A stretch of 64,000 nt of DNA, from assembly GCF_035573695.1 (NCBI RefSeq), contig NZ_CP121694.1:348501-412500 (forward strand), read 5' to 3'. A program made the translations under genes and the position numbers. Positions within the stretch are counted from its first letter, which is position 1; each line of letters starts with the position of its first letter. The notes below the pieces were generated by a model. That model was not told where the DNA came from, ran no database searches, and saw nothing but the letters and a program-made list of their open reading frames with translations. Of the stretch, positions 8,986 through 17,907 are shown piece after piece. This DNA comes from Metallumcola ferriviriculae (GTDB lineage Bacteria; Bacillota; JADQBR01).

Positions 8986-9444
8986 GCCAGAGAAGCGTTT
9001 AATTTATGGGATATATTAAAGTCAAAATATTTAATCGTTGAGCAAATCGGTATATGGGAGCAATACACTCATGATGCTGATTTAAAAGCCCTAAACCAAC
9101 TTATTGTTAAAAGCTTCAAAACCAACATTAAGATTTTAGAAGCGGCCATGAGCGACTATGTGATAAAATCCCGTGACCGGAACAAGGAAATTACTAAATT
9201 TATTGCTAATAACAAAATAGTAACTGATGAATTCATATCAGCAAACGTCTTCGTATACTTACAAGAACATATTGAGAATTTACTTAAATCTTTTCGGACC
9301 GCTGTTACCAATGAACAGGTTCGAGACACTATCAAAAAAATGACCATCAAAACAATTAAGCAAGAAGAGAAATACTTGAAATATTTAAAGCTAAAAGGAT
9401 GGATTGAAGTGGCGCCGCTAAACCGACCGCTTTTAACCTCTTAG
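8986..9444 (+). pseudogene. CotF/DUF3231-like spore coat protein, 5' part lost
   Basis: The frame that ends at 9444 is open from a stop at 8983-8985. It begins Glu-Ala-Phe-Asn-Leu-Trp-Asp-Ile-Leu-Lys and continues with a helical segment containing His-Asp-Ala-Asp-Leu-Lys. It then has Asp-Glu-Phe-Ile-x-Ala (about 50 codons from the end) and finishes Leu-Lys-Leu-Lys-Gly-Trp-Ile-Glu-Val. This layout of paired ferritin-like helices with a Lys-Gly-Trp end resembles DUF3231/CotF spore coat proteins. No start codon with a ribosome site exists in the first part; the ATG at 9148 would lose half the domain. I therefore call it a truncated remnant, though translation from 9148 is not excluded. Confidence 0.5.
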
Positions 9445-9585
9445 AACCTCAAAAGTGCGGTCATGAAGCCTGCTTTAAAACCTGTCGTATTTATATGATC
9501 TTATGTTGGTGTATTTCAGTAATTTTAATTTAAAACATAAAAACGGTTAGAAAGGGAAAAAATTAGCAAAAAAGGAGGTGAACAG

Positions 9586-10254
9586 ATGTCAAGAAATAAC
9601 TGGTCAACATTAATAGTAATCGTATTGATGTTGGTATTGGCCGTTGCAGTATCCGCCTGCGCAAATACTAATAACACCAATACCAAGAATGATAGTGAAC
9701 AGAAGCAAGCTGCGGAGAACGAACAAGCTCAAAAAGAAGGGGATGAAGGGGCTGGGGAAGAGCAACAATCAGAGCCGCCCCGCCGCGGATGTGCTGCCTG
9801 CCATGTCAAGACCGCGGATAATGATTACTCCTTAACCGCAGAGGCAAAATCTCGGGCGGAAGGGCATCCTACCAAGGCACCTGATGGAACAACTATGGAT
9901 GAAAACACAACAGTGGAAACTTGTCTAGAGTGCCATGCTCCCGGGAACAACGGACGGGGTAAATCTGCGCCGCTAGCATTGAGAACAATTGTTCATCCGG
10001 CGCACTTGTATAGTGAGCACTTTGTGGCGAACTATTCGGGCAATTGTTTTACCTGCCACGAAGTGGATAACCAAGGTGTCTTTAACCTATTAAGCCAGAA
10101 GGTTGAGACTAACGAGAAGGGAGTGCCCAAGACTGTTCCAATTCCAGGTATGATAGCACCAAGTGAAAGGATAGGAACAGCAGGAACACCCGGATCAACT
10201 GGAGCACCTAATACATCAAATACAGCGGGAACATCTGGTACATCAGGAGGTTAA
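9586..10254 (+). CDS. Tri-haem c-type cytochrome lipoprotein
   Basis: A 222-residue secreted lipoprotein. Residues 1-25 form a signal peptide with lipobox Val-Ser-Ala-Cys25. A Gln/Glu-rich linker follows, then three haem-attachment motifs: Cys-Ala-Ala-Cys-His at 69-73, Cys-Leu-Glu-Cys-His at 113-117 and Cys-Phe-Thr-Cys-His at 154-158. Further His residues (94, 137, 140, 145) could be distal ligands. The tail after about 190 is a Gly/Thr/Ser/Pro low-complexity stretch. It should sit outside the membrane and carry electrons; the partner is unknown and no cytochrome maturation genes are nearby. A very strong ribosome site (AAAGGAGGTGA) lies just upstream. Single-gene unit with its own terminator. 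Confidence 0.85.
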   Translation: MSRNNWSTLIVIVLMLVLAVAVSACANTNNTNTKNDSEQKQAAENEQAQKEGDEGAGEEQQSEPPRRGCAACHVKTADNDYSLTAEAKSRAEGHPTKAPDGTTMDENTTVETCLECHAPGNNGRGKSAPLALRTIVHPAHLYSEHFVANYSGNCFTCHEVDNQGVFNLLSQKVETNEKGVPKTVPIPGMIAPSERIGTAGTPGSTGAPNTSNTAGTSGTSGG

Positions 10255-10256
10255 AA

Positions 10257-10289
10257 AAAGACTTCCGCCTTAATGGGCGGAAGTCTTTT
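10257..10289 (+). terminator. Terminator of cytochrome lipoprotein gene
   Basis: A perfect 13-bp stem AAAGACTTCCGCC/GGCGGAAGTCTTT with a 6-base loop ends in a short T run, two bases after the stop codon. The group II intron begins a few bases downstream. Confidence 0.9.
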
Positions 10290-11008
10290 AATGTTTGCGA
10301 GGCATGTTGCCGAGCCAATGGTTTGAAAGAAAACCTGTCACCTAGCTAAAGGGAAGACAAGCTGTAAGCAAGGGCGTTTTCGGCGACGAAAGGGTCTGAA
10401 GGAAGCTGATGGCGGTGGTTGGAACGGAACGTCAGTGAACCAACGTTGGCATATGTAGCGGATAACCCTCCATTAAGTGGGAACGTCCCAAAAATTAGCT
10501 TAGCTACATGTGTTATGATGGTCGTTTTAACGACAGGCAGAGCAACTTAACCTTGGAAGTACTGTACTCGTAGCTGTAGGCTTTACTTCAAGCGAAAGCA
10601 AGAAGTGAAATTAGGGTGCAGTATGCAGATGAAGCCGTAGTAGTGATTAAACTTAAGCCAATGAAAGCGAGTAATCGCAAGGAGGAGAAAACTTAAGTGA
10701 CACATCACAAAGTTGATGTGACTGTTTTAGGTCAAAAGCCTATGACAGATGCGAAGGGCAGAAGAGATTTCAAAGTGTATCCGAAAGGTCTTTTGTAAGA
10801 GTGAAGGAGTTAAAAGAAAGCTGAAACGCTAGAAGGTACGAATAGTTGGCATAAGAAAACTTGCGAACTACCTCGACCACACGGATATGAATAATTAGGG
10901 GAACGAAGATAAGATTGCCATAGAGCTAGAGACGTCAAGTAACCCTAATGAAGAACATATAGCTCAAACAAAAGATGCTGAAAGATACAGCAACAATGGA
11001 GGAAAGTC

Positions 11009-12274
11009 ATGAAGAAATGGTACAGCCTTATCGATAAAATATATCGAAAAGAAAATTTAGAACTAGCCTTTAAGCACGTAAAGAGAAACAAAGGAGCCCC
11101 TGGGATAGATGGGGAAACCGTTTCTGATTTTGCGGCTAAACTAGAGCTAAATATTGAGTTTCTTCATGAAAGACTGAAAACCAAAAGCTTCGAACCCAGT
11201 CCAGTTAGGAGAGTAGAAATCGAGAAGCCAGAAGGTGGCGTAAGATTACTAGGCATTCCTACCGTAAAGGACAGGGTGGTGCAGCAGGCCATTGTAAATA
11301 TTATAGAGCCAATCTTTGATAAAACATTTCATCCATCAAGCTATGGATATCGACCTAATCATTCACAACACCAAGCAGTAGCCAAAGCAGAACGCTTTAT
11401 GAATAAGTATGGTTTAGAGCATGTGGTAGATATGGACCTAAGTAAATGTTTTGATACCCTTGACCATGAAATCATGATAAAAGCAGTATCAGAACAAATA
11501 AGTGACGGGCAAGTATTAGACCTGATTAGAAACTTTCTAAAATCAGGCGTAATGCACAGTGATAACTTCTCAAAGACAGAAGTCGGAAGCCCGCAAGGCG
11601 GCGTCTGTTCACCATTACTTAGTAATATCTACCTCAATCAGTTTGACCAAAAGATGATGAAAAAGGGCATAAGGATAGTACGTTACGCTGACGATATTCT
11701 TATCTTTGCAAAAGATAAGAAAACAGCAGGTGACTATAGAGCCTATGCCACAAAAGTCTTAGAAGAAGAACTGAAGCTAAAGATAAACAAAGAGAAAACC
11801 AAACTTACAAGCGTGCATGAAGGTGTTGAATTTTTAGGATTTGTAATTCGGAGGAAAACACTTGGAGTCAATCCGAAAAGGATAAAACGCTTCAAAGATA
11901 AAGTGAGAAGAATTACAAGGAGAAATTCAGGGAGAAAGCTTGAAAACATAATCAAAGAGCTAAATCCAGTGTTAAGAGGATGGATGAATTACTATCGAGT
12001 AGCGAACATTAAGGAATTTACACGAAACTTTATGGGTTGGCTACGCAGAAGATTAAGAATGGTGAAAATGAAGCAATGGAAAACCTGCAAGGCAATGGAT
12101 AAAGAGATGAGAAAGCTAGGTATCAAAGGAAATGGATTAAAAATGGCTGTGACAAAATGGAAAAATTCTAATGTTCACATCATACATCAGATACTGCCAA
12201 ATCAATACTTTGAGAATCTAGGTCTTATCGATATGCACCAATACGAAGTTGGGTTGTTGTCGAATCATTATTAA
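11009..12274 (+). CDS. ltrA: Group II intron reverse transcriptase/maturase
   Basis: A 421-residue protein with the reverse transcriptase blocks in order: Asn-Lys-Gly-Ala-Pro-Gly-Ile-Asp-Gly at 27-35, Gly-Ile-Pro-Thr-Val-Lys-Asp-Arg at 82-89, Ser-Tyr-Gly-Tyr-Arg-Pro at 111-116 and Gly-Ser-Pro-Gln-Gly-Gly at 193-198. The catalytic Tyr-Ala-Asp-Asp is at 226-229. The maturase X domain follows, with Leu-Arg-Gly-Trp-x-x-Tyr-Tyr near 325. It ends without a zinc-finger/HNH domain. The protein splices its own intron RNA and drives its mobility. The frame is intact and GGAGGAAAGTC precedes the ATG, so the intron may be active. Confidence 0.95.
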   Translation: MKKWYSLIDKIYRKENLELAFKHVKRNKGAPGIDGETVSDFAAKLELNIEFLHERLKTKSFEPSPVRRVEIEKPEGGVRLLGIPTVKDRVVQQAIVNIIEPIFDKTFHPSSYGYRPNHSQHQAVAKAERFMNKYGLEHVVDMDLSKCFDTLDHEIMIKAVSEQISDGQVLDLIRNFLKSGVMHSDNFSKTEVGSPQGGVCSPLLSNIYLNQFDQKMMKKGIRIVRYADDILIFAKDKKTAGDYRAYATKVLEEELKLKINKEKTKLTSVHEGVEFLGFVIRRKTLGVNPKRIKRFKDKVRRITRRNSGRKLENIIKELNPVLRGWMNYYRVANIKEFTRNFMGWLRRRLRMVKMKQWKTCKAMDKEMRKLGIKGNGLKMAVTKWKNSNVHIIHQILPNQYFENLGLIDMHQYEVGLLSNHY

Positions 12275-12292
12275 TTCGGTGAGAAATTTCAG

Positions 12293-12371
12293 GAGCCGGA
12301 TACGGCAAACGTAAGTCCGGTTCTGTGAGAGCAAAGAAAACAGGACTAATTATCCTGTTTTCTAGCTACTC
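12293..12371 (+). ncRNA. Group II intron domains V and VI
   Basis: Domain V (12293-12323) folds as an 8-bp basal stem GAGCCGGA/TCCGGTTC, a two-base AG bulge and an upper TACG/CGTA stem closed by GCAAA, the canonical catalytic hairpin shape. Domain VI (12327-12371) pairs GAGAGC with GCTACTC around an inner hairpin with arms AGAAAACAGGA/TCCTGTTTTCT. It leaves an unpaired A near the 3' end that could be the branch point. Confidence 0.75.
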
Positions 12372-12390
12372 GATTAGCAAGTTTCAATAG

Positions 12391-13671
12391 TTATAGAAGT
12401 GGCTCACGGCTTCTATCTTTCATCCAAATTAGGGCGCCCAAACTAACTGCTGCCCACAGAAGCATGTAAAGCGCGGGAATAAAATTGACACCTGTTTTTG
12501 AAATCAGCCAAGTGAGGACCATTGGCGTGGAGCCGCCCACTATACCCATCCCGATGTTAAATGAAACAGAATAGCCGGATAGGCGGTCACGGGTAGGGAA
12601 TAATTCCACAAACATGGCAGGGGCGACTCCTCCAGGGACAGCCACTGCAACAGCGAAAAATAGCTGGCCGACCACTGCCGCTTCAATGCTGCCTGATTGC
12701 ATCCACAAAGTTAAAGGAATCGCAGATGCAGCTATTACTAGCATACTTAATGAAATAAAGTGGGTACGCCTTATGTAACGGTCTGAGAGCCAACCCATAA
12801 CTGGAATAAGCAGCATTACAATAACCATGGCCACGGTGTTTATCTGCATGGCTCTTTTCAGCATAACGCCGGTATATTCACTCAACCAGGTAGGCAGGTA
12901 AACCAAAGAGATATAAAATATGGCGCCATATCCTGAAGCAAAAACCATACCTTGTAATGTTTCCTTAAGATTACTGGAAAAAGCTTCTTTAATAGGTGAA
13001 GATTGCTCGCGTCTTTTAGTATGTTCCACAAAATGTTCCGATTTGGGCAGGTGTCTTCGCAGCAGAATTGCGGTACTGCCTAATACTCCGCCTAGTAGAA
13101 ATGGTAACCGCCATCCCCAGGCCATAACATTATCATGACTAAGCAAACTGGTCACAGCCGCTGCCATTAATGAGCCAAGCAACATGCCTGCACCACTGCC
13201 CGCATTGGCCCAACTTCCCGATAAGCCCCTTCTCGAAGCAGGTGAAGTTTCAACCAGGTAAGTTACGGAACTGGAGAATTCACCCCCAACAGACAGCCCT
13301 TGGGTCAAGCGAATAATAACCAAAAGTGCTGGTGCCAGCAGCCCCGCGGTGTTATAAGTTGGCAGTAATCCCAGCAAAAAAGTGGGAATCATCATCATTG
13401 CAACTGATATAAGCATGGTGCGACTGCGCCCGATTGTATCACCCAGCCAGCCAAATACCCCGGACCCAAGGGGGCGCATTACAAAGCCGGCGGCAAAAAT
13501 ACCATAAGTAGCAATTAATGAGGCAACCTGAGATTCATTTGGAAAAAATAGCTGAGATATAATTGGTGCCATGTATCCGTACAACGCGAAATCGTACCAT
13601 TCGATAACATTGCCGATAATGCCCGCAATAATTGCAATCTTCCGTTTGTCGTGGGGCAAATGAAAAATCAA
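12391..13671 (-). CDS. MFS metabolite:H+ symporter family transporter
   Basis: A 426-residue, twelve-helix permease. The start Gly-Asn-Val-Ile-Glu-Trp-Tyr-Asp-Phe at about 20-28 and Gly-Trp-Leu-Gly-Asp-x-x-Gly-Arg at about 74-82 are hallmarks of the metabolite:H+ symporter branch (ProP, ShiA, KgtP). Substrates in this branch are compatible solutes or organic acids; which one is not evident. The start is a TTG at 13671 with GGGGAGGT seven bases upstream. Single-gene unit. Its 3' end faces the group II intron 16 bases away, so the intron may have displaced its original downstream signals. Confidence 0.85.
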   Translation of the reverse strand: MIFHLPHDKRKIAIIAGIIGNVIEWYDFALYGYMAPIISQLFFPNESQVASLIATYGIFAAGFVMRPLGSGVFGWLGDTIGRSRTMLISVAMMMIPTFLLGLLPTYNTAGLLAPALLVIIRLTQGLSVGGEFSSSVTYLVETSPASRRGLSGSWANAGSGAGMLLGSLMAAAVTSLLSHDNVMAWGWRLPFLLGGVLGSTAILLRRHLPKSEHFVEHTKRREQSSPIKEAFSSNLKETLQGMVFASGYGAIFYISLVYLPTWLSEYTGVMLKRAMQINTVAMVIVMLLIPVMGWLSDRYIRRTHFISLSMLVIAASAIPLTLWMQSGSIEAAVVGQLFFAVAVAVPGGVAPAMFVELFPTRDRLSGYSVSFNIGMGIVGGSTPMVLTWLISKTGVNFIPALYMLLWAAVSLGALIWMKDRSREPLL

Positions 13672-13936
13672 GCTAACTACCTCCCCTAAAGTTGTTATTT
13701 ACTTTAATCCCTACCGTTAAACGCTAGTGTAAATAAATAAAACCACTTTTCAGTGATGAGTTTTTTATGATGACGGATAAGGAGTACTATAAATAATAGT
13801 CTATCATAGGAAACAGATGATTTCCAGGTGTCTCAAGGGTTGACAGCAGCTGCAGATGCTTCTTGCGAGAAGAGAGCGAGGCTCAGGGAAGGGAAAAGGC
13901 TAATGAAGATAAGATTACATGATACTGCTGATTAGT
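13672..13936. other. Intergenic, no gene recognised
   Basis: About 265 bases between the MFS gene and a long hairpin. It should carry the MFS promoter on the minus strand. No ORF with a ribosome site and no RNA gene was recognised. Confidence 0.4.
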
Positions 13937-13976
13937 ATAGCATAGGCAGAAAAAAGGTATTTTCTGCCTATGCTAT
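13937..13976 (-). terminator. Perfect 17-bp hairpin downstream of SLH gene
   Basis: ATAGCATAGGCAGAAAA and its exact reverse complement are separated by six bases, 11 bases after the stop of the SLH gene on the minus strand. It probably ends or protects that transcript, although no T run follows the stem. Confidence 0.55.
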
Positions 13977-13987
13977 TTATCAGGATA

Positions 13988-15250
13988 TTAGTTTTCTGAG
14001 GATTTGCTAGTAGGTATTTCTAGTTCTGGTGCATCCAGGGCTTCCTGGGGCACTTCAATGGAAAAGTCTTCATTAAAACTAACTTCTGTAATCGTGGCCA
14101 CCATTTCCATGGATTGAATGGGTATAGGCTCGCCATTAAATTCCTCTGCATAGTTCATGAAGGAAGCATAATCAGATCCGTAGGTCAGAAGGTCTTCTAC
14201 CCCAATATATTCAATACCCCAATAGGACATTGACTTGAGCATAGATGCACTCTTGCTCAGACCTGGGTTATTCATGTCGCCAAACTGACCGCTGGCCGCT
14301 TCCATGAATTTATTAAAGTCATCTATCCGCCCATAAAATGCAATTTCGTAGACCTCTGTTCCATTGAGGTCTTTGGTGCCCAGTAGTTGGTAATGCATGT
14401 ACTCCTGTAGCTCCGGCGGTACTGCTTCCAGTTGCTGCGTTTGCTTTTCTAACAATTTATCCAAGTTAGGCATCAGGTCATCGGGGAACCGGTACCAGAC
14501 CGTTTCGCCGGTTTCGGGGTTGCTGGTCTGTTGGTAAAACTTGCCGTTAACCAGGTAAAGCTCCGTATTGATTTCCTGCTGGCCTTGCTCGGGCACTTGT
14601 ACGGTTAAAGTCGCAGTTTGATGGAGACGTGCAGGAAACTCCATTTCTTGAACCATGGAGATAGAGCTTCCAGTAAGGCTCTTTGCATCAGGTGCATCAG
14701 CCCGGGCAATTACTGTGAAACTGCCTTCCATCTGCATGCGCAATGTTTTTAACTCACTTTCATTTTTCTGTGCTTTGTTTACAATTTCTGTTGCTTTAGG
14801 GTCTATGGAGAATACTGTGTTCAAGAAAGCCGAGCCTTGTTCGTTTGTTAAAAAGGATTTCGGGTCAGCCTCGGTAGATACAAGCCCCTGCCTTTCAAAC
14901 CAAGAATATAGGGCATAACCCCAATGTTCTTCCCCTAAGGGGACTTCAATACCAACGATGGGGCTAATGCCATCCTGAAGTCCAAGTGTCCTTGCACTGA
15001 GTGTAACTGCTTCAACAAGGGTTGTCGCTTCTTCCAGCCCCATTTCCCCGTTGGGGTAGCCCTTTAGAATGCCTTTGTTTATCAACAAGTCAACCGGTGC
15101 TGCATCACCAGTAATATTGGCAGCCTCCACCAGCATGGCAGCAAATTCCCCCCGAGTTAACAACCCATCATCTTTTTCTGCAGCCATTGCAGCCACCGGC
15201 AAAGTCAAAATCAGTAACATTACCAATAAAACAGAAAAATTTTTAACCAT
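13988..15250 (-). CDS. Secreted protein, SLH-like N-terminus and lipoprotein-like C-terminal domain
   Basis: 420 residues from the ATG at 15250, which has GGGGAGG upstream; an upstream TTG at 15271 lies before that ribosome site and is rejected. A signal peptide ends at Ala-Met-Ala-Ala near residue 24. Residues about 30-90 resemble an S-layer homology repeat (Gly-Ile-Leu-Lys-Gly-Tyr-Pro-Asn-Gly), which binds cell-wall polymers. The remaining 280 residues are beta-rich, with features I associate with DUF6612/LolA-like lipid-binding folds. It should lie at the cell surface. The function is unknown. Single-gene unit. Confidence 0.65.
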   Translation of the reverse strand: MVKNFSVLLVMLLILTLPVAAMAAEKDDGLLTRGEFAAMLVEAANITGDAAPVDLLINKGILKGYPNGEMGLEEATTLVEAVTLSARTLGLQDGISPIVGIEVPLGEEHWGYALYSWFERQGLVSTEADPKSFLTNEQGSAFLNTVFSIDPKATEIVNKAQKNESELKTLRMQMEGSFTVIARADAPDAKSLTGSSISMVQEMEFPARLHQTATLTVQVPEQGQQEINTELYLVNGKFYQQTSNPETGETVWYRFPDDLMPNLDKLLEKQTQQLEAVPPELQEYMHYQLLGTKDLNGTEVYEIAFYGRIDDFNKFMEAASGQFGDMNNPGLSKSASMLKSMSYWGIEYIGVEDLLTYGSDYASFMNYAEEFNGEPIPIQSMEMVATITEVSFNEDFSIEVPQEALDAPELEIPTSKSSEN

Positions 15251-15620
15251 GTTTTTATTCCTCCCCAGCAATTTCGTTATACGCCTGTAGCCTTTGTTTG
15301 CCCCTCCCTTAAATTAGCGATTGTACTTGTTGATGTAAATCTTTGTCGTGGTATTATATTCTTCGGAAAATGGTTAATGCCTTTTACCAAAACCAATAAA
15401 TGGAAAAAATATAAAAATACTCCTTCTCGTTTATCCGGCGATTAGTAAGAGAAGGCGATGTATTGAAGGTGGACATGATTCAAGGGTGGGTGACAAATCA
15501 GAGCAGCAGGGCGATATTACAAGGAGAGTAATTTATCGAAGTAAGCTTTGGAAGTATTTGCAGCGGGAGGAATAAAGCCTTTATTTTGGAAAGCGTAGAG
15601 CTGGGAGATGATAAGAATTT
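15251..15620. other. Intergenic, no gene recognised
   Basis: Upstream region of the SLH gene (minus strand) plus about 250 bases with stops in all frames. No RNA gene or clear promoter pair was recognised. Confidence 0.4.
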
Positions 15621-15659
15621 AATAAAGACCGCGGCTAAGTAAGCAACACGGTCTTTATT
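15621..15659 (-). terminator. Terminator of haemolysin III gene
   Basis: An 11-bp perfect inverted repeat AATAAAGACCG/CGGTCTTTATT lies about 35 bases after the haemolysin III stop (minus strand). It could work on either strand. Confidence 0.65.
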
Positions 15660-15693
15660 TGGATAGTTGCTTTATGGTGCAGTCATTCACATC

Positions 15694-16368
15694 CTAGATT
15701 GCAAGGTAAAAAAGGATACCAAAGTAATGAGCGGCACTGCCACCAAGTACGAAAAGGTGCCAAATGCCGTGGTTAAATGGTATCTTTTTGCAGGCATAAA
15801 ACACAACACCTAAGGTATAAATCAAACCACCTATCACTAACCAGACCAACAGCCCATGGGGAGCTTGGGCCAGCATCGGTTTTATGGCAACTACTAGTAA
15901 CCAACCCATAATAAGGTATAGTGCTAAAGATGCATGCTTAATTCTATCCATACGAACAACCTTAAGAACAATACCCGTTATTGCCAGGCCCCAGACAAGG
16001 CCAAAGAGAGTCCAGCCCCAAATGCCTTTAATTGCTAAGATTGTTATGGGGGTATAACTGCCGGCAATCAATAAAAAAATGGAGGCATGGTCAAACACTC
16101 TAAAAACCTGTTTTATTTTTTCATGGAAAATACTATGGTACAATGTTGAGGACAGATAAAGAAAAAACAAAGTGAAGCCGTAAATACTAAAGCTTACTAT
16201 ACGCCAGACATCTCCTTGAATGCTAGCATAGGCAACTAGGATGACCAGAGCGGCAATGCTGAGCAATGCGCCGATTCCATGGCTGATACTGTTAAAGAGT
16301 TCTTCTTTGAGGGAATACCTTTTCGGCAGCTTCCCGCCGGTTTTAGAATTTAGTGTGTCAGAAGCCAT
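15694..16368 (-). CDS. Haemolysin III (PAQR) family membrane protein
   Basis: A seven-helix membrane protein of about 224 residues. It has the family landmarks Asn-Ser-x-Ser-His-Gly-x-Gly near residue 30, Ser-x-Leu-Tyr-His-Ser near 75 and the final His-x-x-x-His region (Gly-Ile-Trp-His-Leu-Phe-Val-Leu-Gly-Gly-Ser-Ala-Ala-His). These His/Ser/Asp residues bind zinc in the PAQR fold. It resembles Bacillus YplQ/YqfA proteins of uncertain role in membrane homeostasis. The ATG at 16368 follows AGGGGTG by six bases; a GTG nine bases earlier overlaps that site and is less likely. Confidence 0.9.
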   Translation of the reverse strand: MASDTLNSKTGGKLPKRYSLKEELFNSISHGIGALLSIAALVILVAYASIQGDVWRIVSFSIYGFTLFFLYLSSTLYHSIFHEKIKQVFRVFDHASIFLLIAGSYTPITILAIKGIWGWTLFGLVWGLAITGIVLKVVRMDRIKHASLALYLIMGWLLVVAIKPMLAQAPHGLLVWLVIGGLIYTLGVVFYACKKIPFNHGIWHLFVLGGSAAHYFGILFYLAI

Positions 16369-16630
16369 ATTGTTCACCCCTAATTAATTTAGTATAGTTG
16401 TATTTTTTGGCAATAACCAGTTAATATGTATCTGCAATGGAATTATTTAAGCTCTCTCTAGGATGATATTATACAAGTTCAGTATTTCAGTTTTTATCAT
16501 TCAAGTCAATGCTATTAAGCTAAAATAGTAGGTAAATCCTTTTTAGAGGTAACTTGCCAGTCATAAAAAAATGTGCTCTAATGGATACTAAAATAGAACC
16601 TAATAAAAAATTATGGGGATGGGGGATTTT

Positions 16631-17764
16631 ATGTATTGTGAATTTATTGCTACTGCTACATTCGGTCTTGAAAGCGTAGTAAAGAGAGAGTTGGAGCATC
16701 TGGGATACGATCGACATGAAGTAGAAAACGGCAAAGTGACTTTTAAAGCAGATGAAAAGGCTATTCCTCATTGCAATTTGTGGCTGCGCTCTGCGGACAG
16801 GTTACTTTTGAAAATGGGCCAATTTAGGGCGGTTTCCTTTGAAGATCTTTTTGAAAAGACCAAAGCCTTGCCTTGGGATCAATGGATTACCAAGGACGGC
16901 AAATTTACCGTCAACGGCAAATCAATTAAGTCTCGATTGTACAGCGTTCCCGATTGCCAAGCAATAGTTAAAAAGGCAGTGGTTGAAAAACTTAAAGAAA
17001 AATATCATACCGATTGGTTTCAAGAGACAGGGCCGGAATATAACATTGAAGTTGCCCTCTTAAAAGATGAAGCTACGCTAACTATTGACACCAGCGGTCC
17101 GGGACTACATAAACGAGGTTATCGGTTGGAAGCAGTTGAGGCCCCTTTAAAAGAGACTTTGGCTGCTGCATTGGTAAGCCTAAGTTTTTGGAACAAAGGT
17201 AGAGTGCTACATGATCCGTTTTGCGGTTCGGGCACTATTGCAATTGAAGCTGCTTTGATAGGTAAAAACATTGCCCCGGGCTTAAACAGAAGCTTTGCTT
17301 CAGAGGGGTGGCCCCAATTAAGGAAACTTTGGAAGCCAGCAAAAGTTGAAGCATTTAAAGCTATCGATCACGATGCTGAGCTAGACATCCTCGCATCAGA
17401 CATTGATGCGAGGGCCATAGAACTCGCTCAGGAAAATGCAATTGAAGCTGGGGTGGCTGATTGTATAACCTTTAGCTGTGCCCCGGTATCTCAAGTGAAG
17501 ATTAAGGATAAATACGGAGTGATGATTACCAATCCCCCTTATGGGGAAAGAATTGGTAATAAATCTGAATTAGCAGACGTGTACCTAACCTTAAAAAACT
17601 TATTTAAAAATCAAGAAACCTGGTCATTGTATGTCATTACTGCCGATGAGCGCTTTGAACAGATTTACGGTAAGGCGGATAGGCGGCGAAAGCTATTTAA
17701 CGGGCGCATCAAAGTAGATTATTATCAGTATTATGGTGAGCGGCCGCCAAAAAAAACGGTATAA
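16631..17764 (+). CDS. ypsC: THUMP-domain class I SAM RNA methyltransferase (YpsC/RlmL type)
   Basis: 377 residues from the ATG at 16631. The N-terminal Ala-Thr-x-Thr-Phe-Gly-Leu-Glu segment and THUMP region bind RNA. The methyltransferase domain has Asp-Pro-Phe-Cys-Gly-Ser-Gly-Thr near 195-202 (AdoMet binding) and Thr-Asn-Pro-Pro-Tyr-Gly-Glu-Arg near 300, the N6/N2-amino methylation motif. By analogy to RlmL/YpsC it modifies 23S rRNA in the cytoplasm. An in-frame ATG at 16613 is possible, but GGGGGA just before 16631 favours the shorter form. Single gene with its own terminator. Confidence 0.9.
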   Translation: MYCEFIATATFGLESVVKRELEHLGYDRHEVENGKVTFKADEKAIPHCNLWLRSADRLLLKMGQFRAVSFEDLFEKTKALPWDQWITKDGKFTVNGKSIKSRLYSVPDCQAIVKKAVVEKLKEKYHTDWFQETGPEYNIEVALLKDEATLTIDTSGPGLHKRGYRLEAVEAPLKETLAAALVSLSFWNKGRVLHDPFCGSGTIAIEAALIGKNIAPGLNRSFASEGWPQLRKLWKPAKVEAFKAIDHDAELDILASDIDARAIELAQENAIEAGVADCITFSCAPVSQVKIKDKYGVMITNPPYGERIGNKSELADVYLTLKNLFKNQETWSLYVITADERFEQIYGKADRRRKLFNGRIKVDYYQYYGERPPKKTV

Positions 17765-17765
17765 A

Positions 17766-17795
17766 AAAGGACCTGCTTTAAGTAGCGGGTCCTTT
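17766..17795 (+). terminator. Terminator of RNA methyltransferase gene
   Basis: A 12-bp stem AAAGGACCTGCT/AGCGGGTCCTTT (one G-U pair) with a 6-base loop lies directly after the stop codon. Confidence 0.85.
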
Positions 17796-17907
17796 AGCTC
17801 GTGCAGGGGGTTGTTAGGATTTGCTTCAGTCTGTGAATGCAGGAATATGATGGCAGGGGCAGAAATTAGGTATTTGAGAGCTAGAAAACTTAAAGGGACT
17901 GATTAAA

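Larger units (their letters stand above)
10293..12375 (+). mobile_element. Group II intron with reverse transcriptase ORF
   Basis: About 2.08 kb. The structured 5' part (about 10293-11008, stem-loop rich, no ORF) precedes a reverse transcriptase/maturase gene. Domain V and domain VI follow it at 12293-12323 and 12327-12371. The 5' end is placed near GTTTGCGAG, directly after the cytochrome terminator, and the 3' end near TACTCGATT. Both ends are estimates to within a few bases. The encoded protein has no HNH endonuclease domain. Insertion immediately behind an intrinsic terminator hairpin is the known habit of bacterial class C introns, but I cannot assign the class from the domain V sequence by eye. 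Confidence 0.85.

Noticed and set aside
12335-12363. Hairpin AGAAAACAGGA/TCCTGTTTTCT read as an intrinsic terminator of the converging MFS gene
   Set aside because: It follows intron domain V at the right distance and is enclosed by the GAGAGC/GCTACTC pairing, so it is better explained as part of domain VI.
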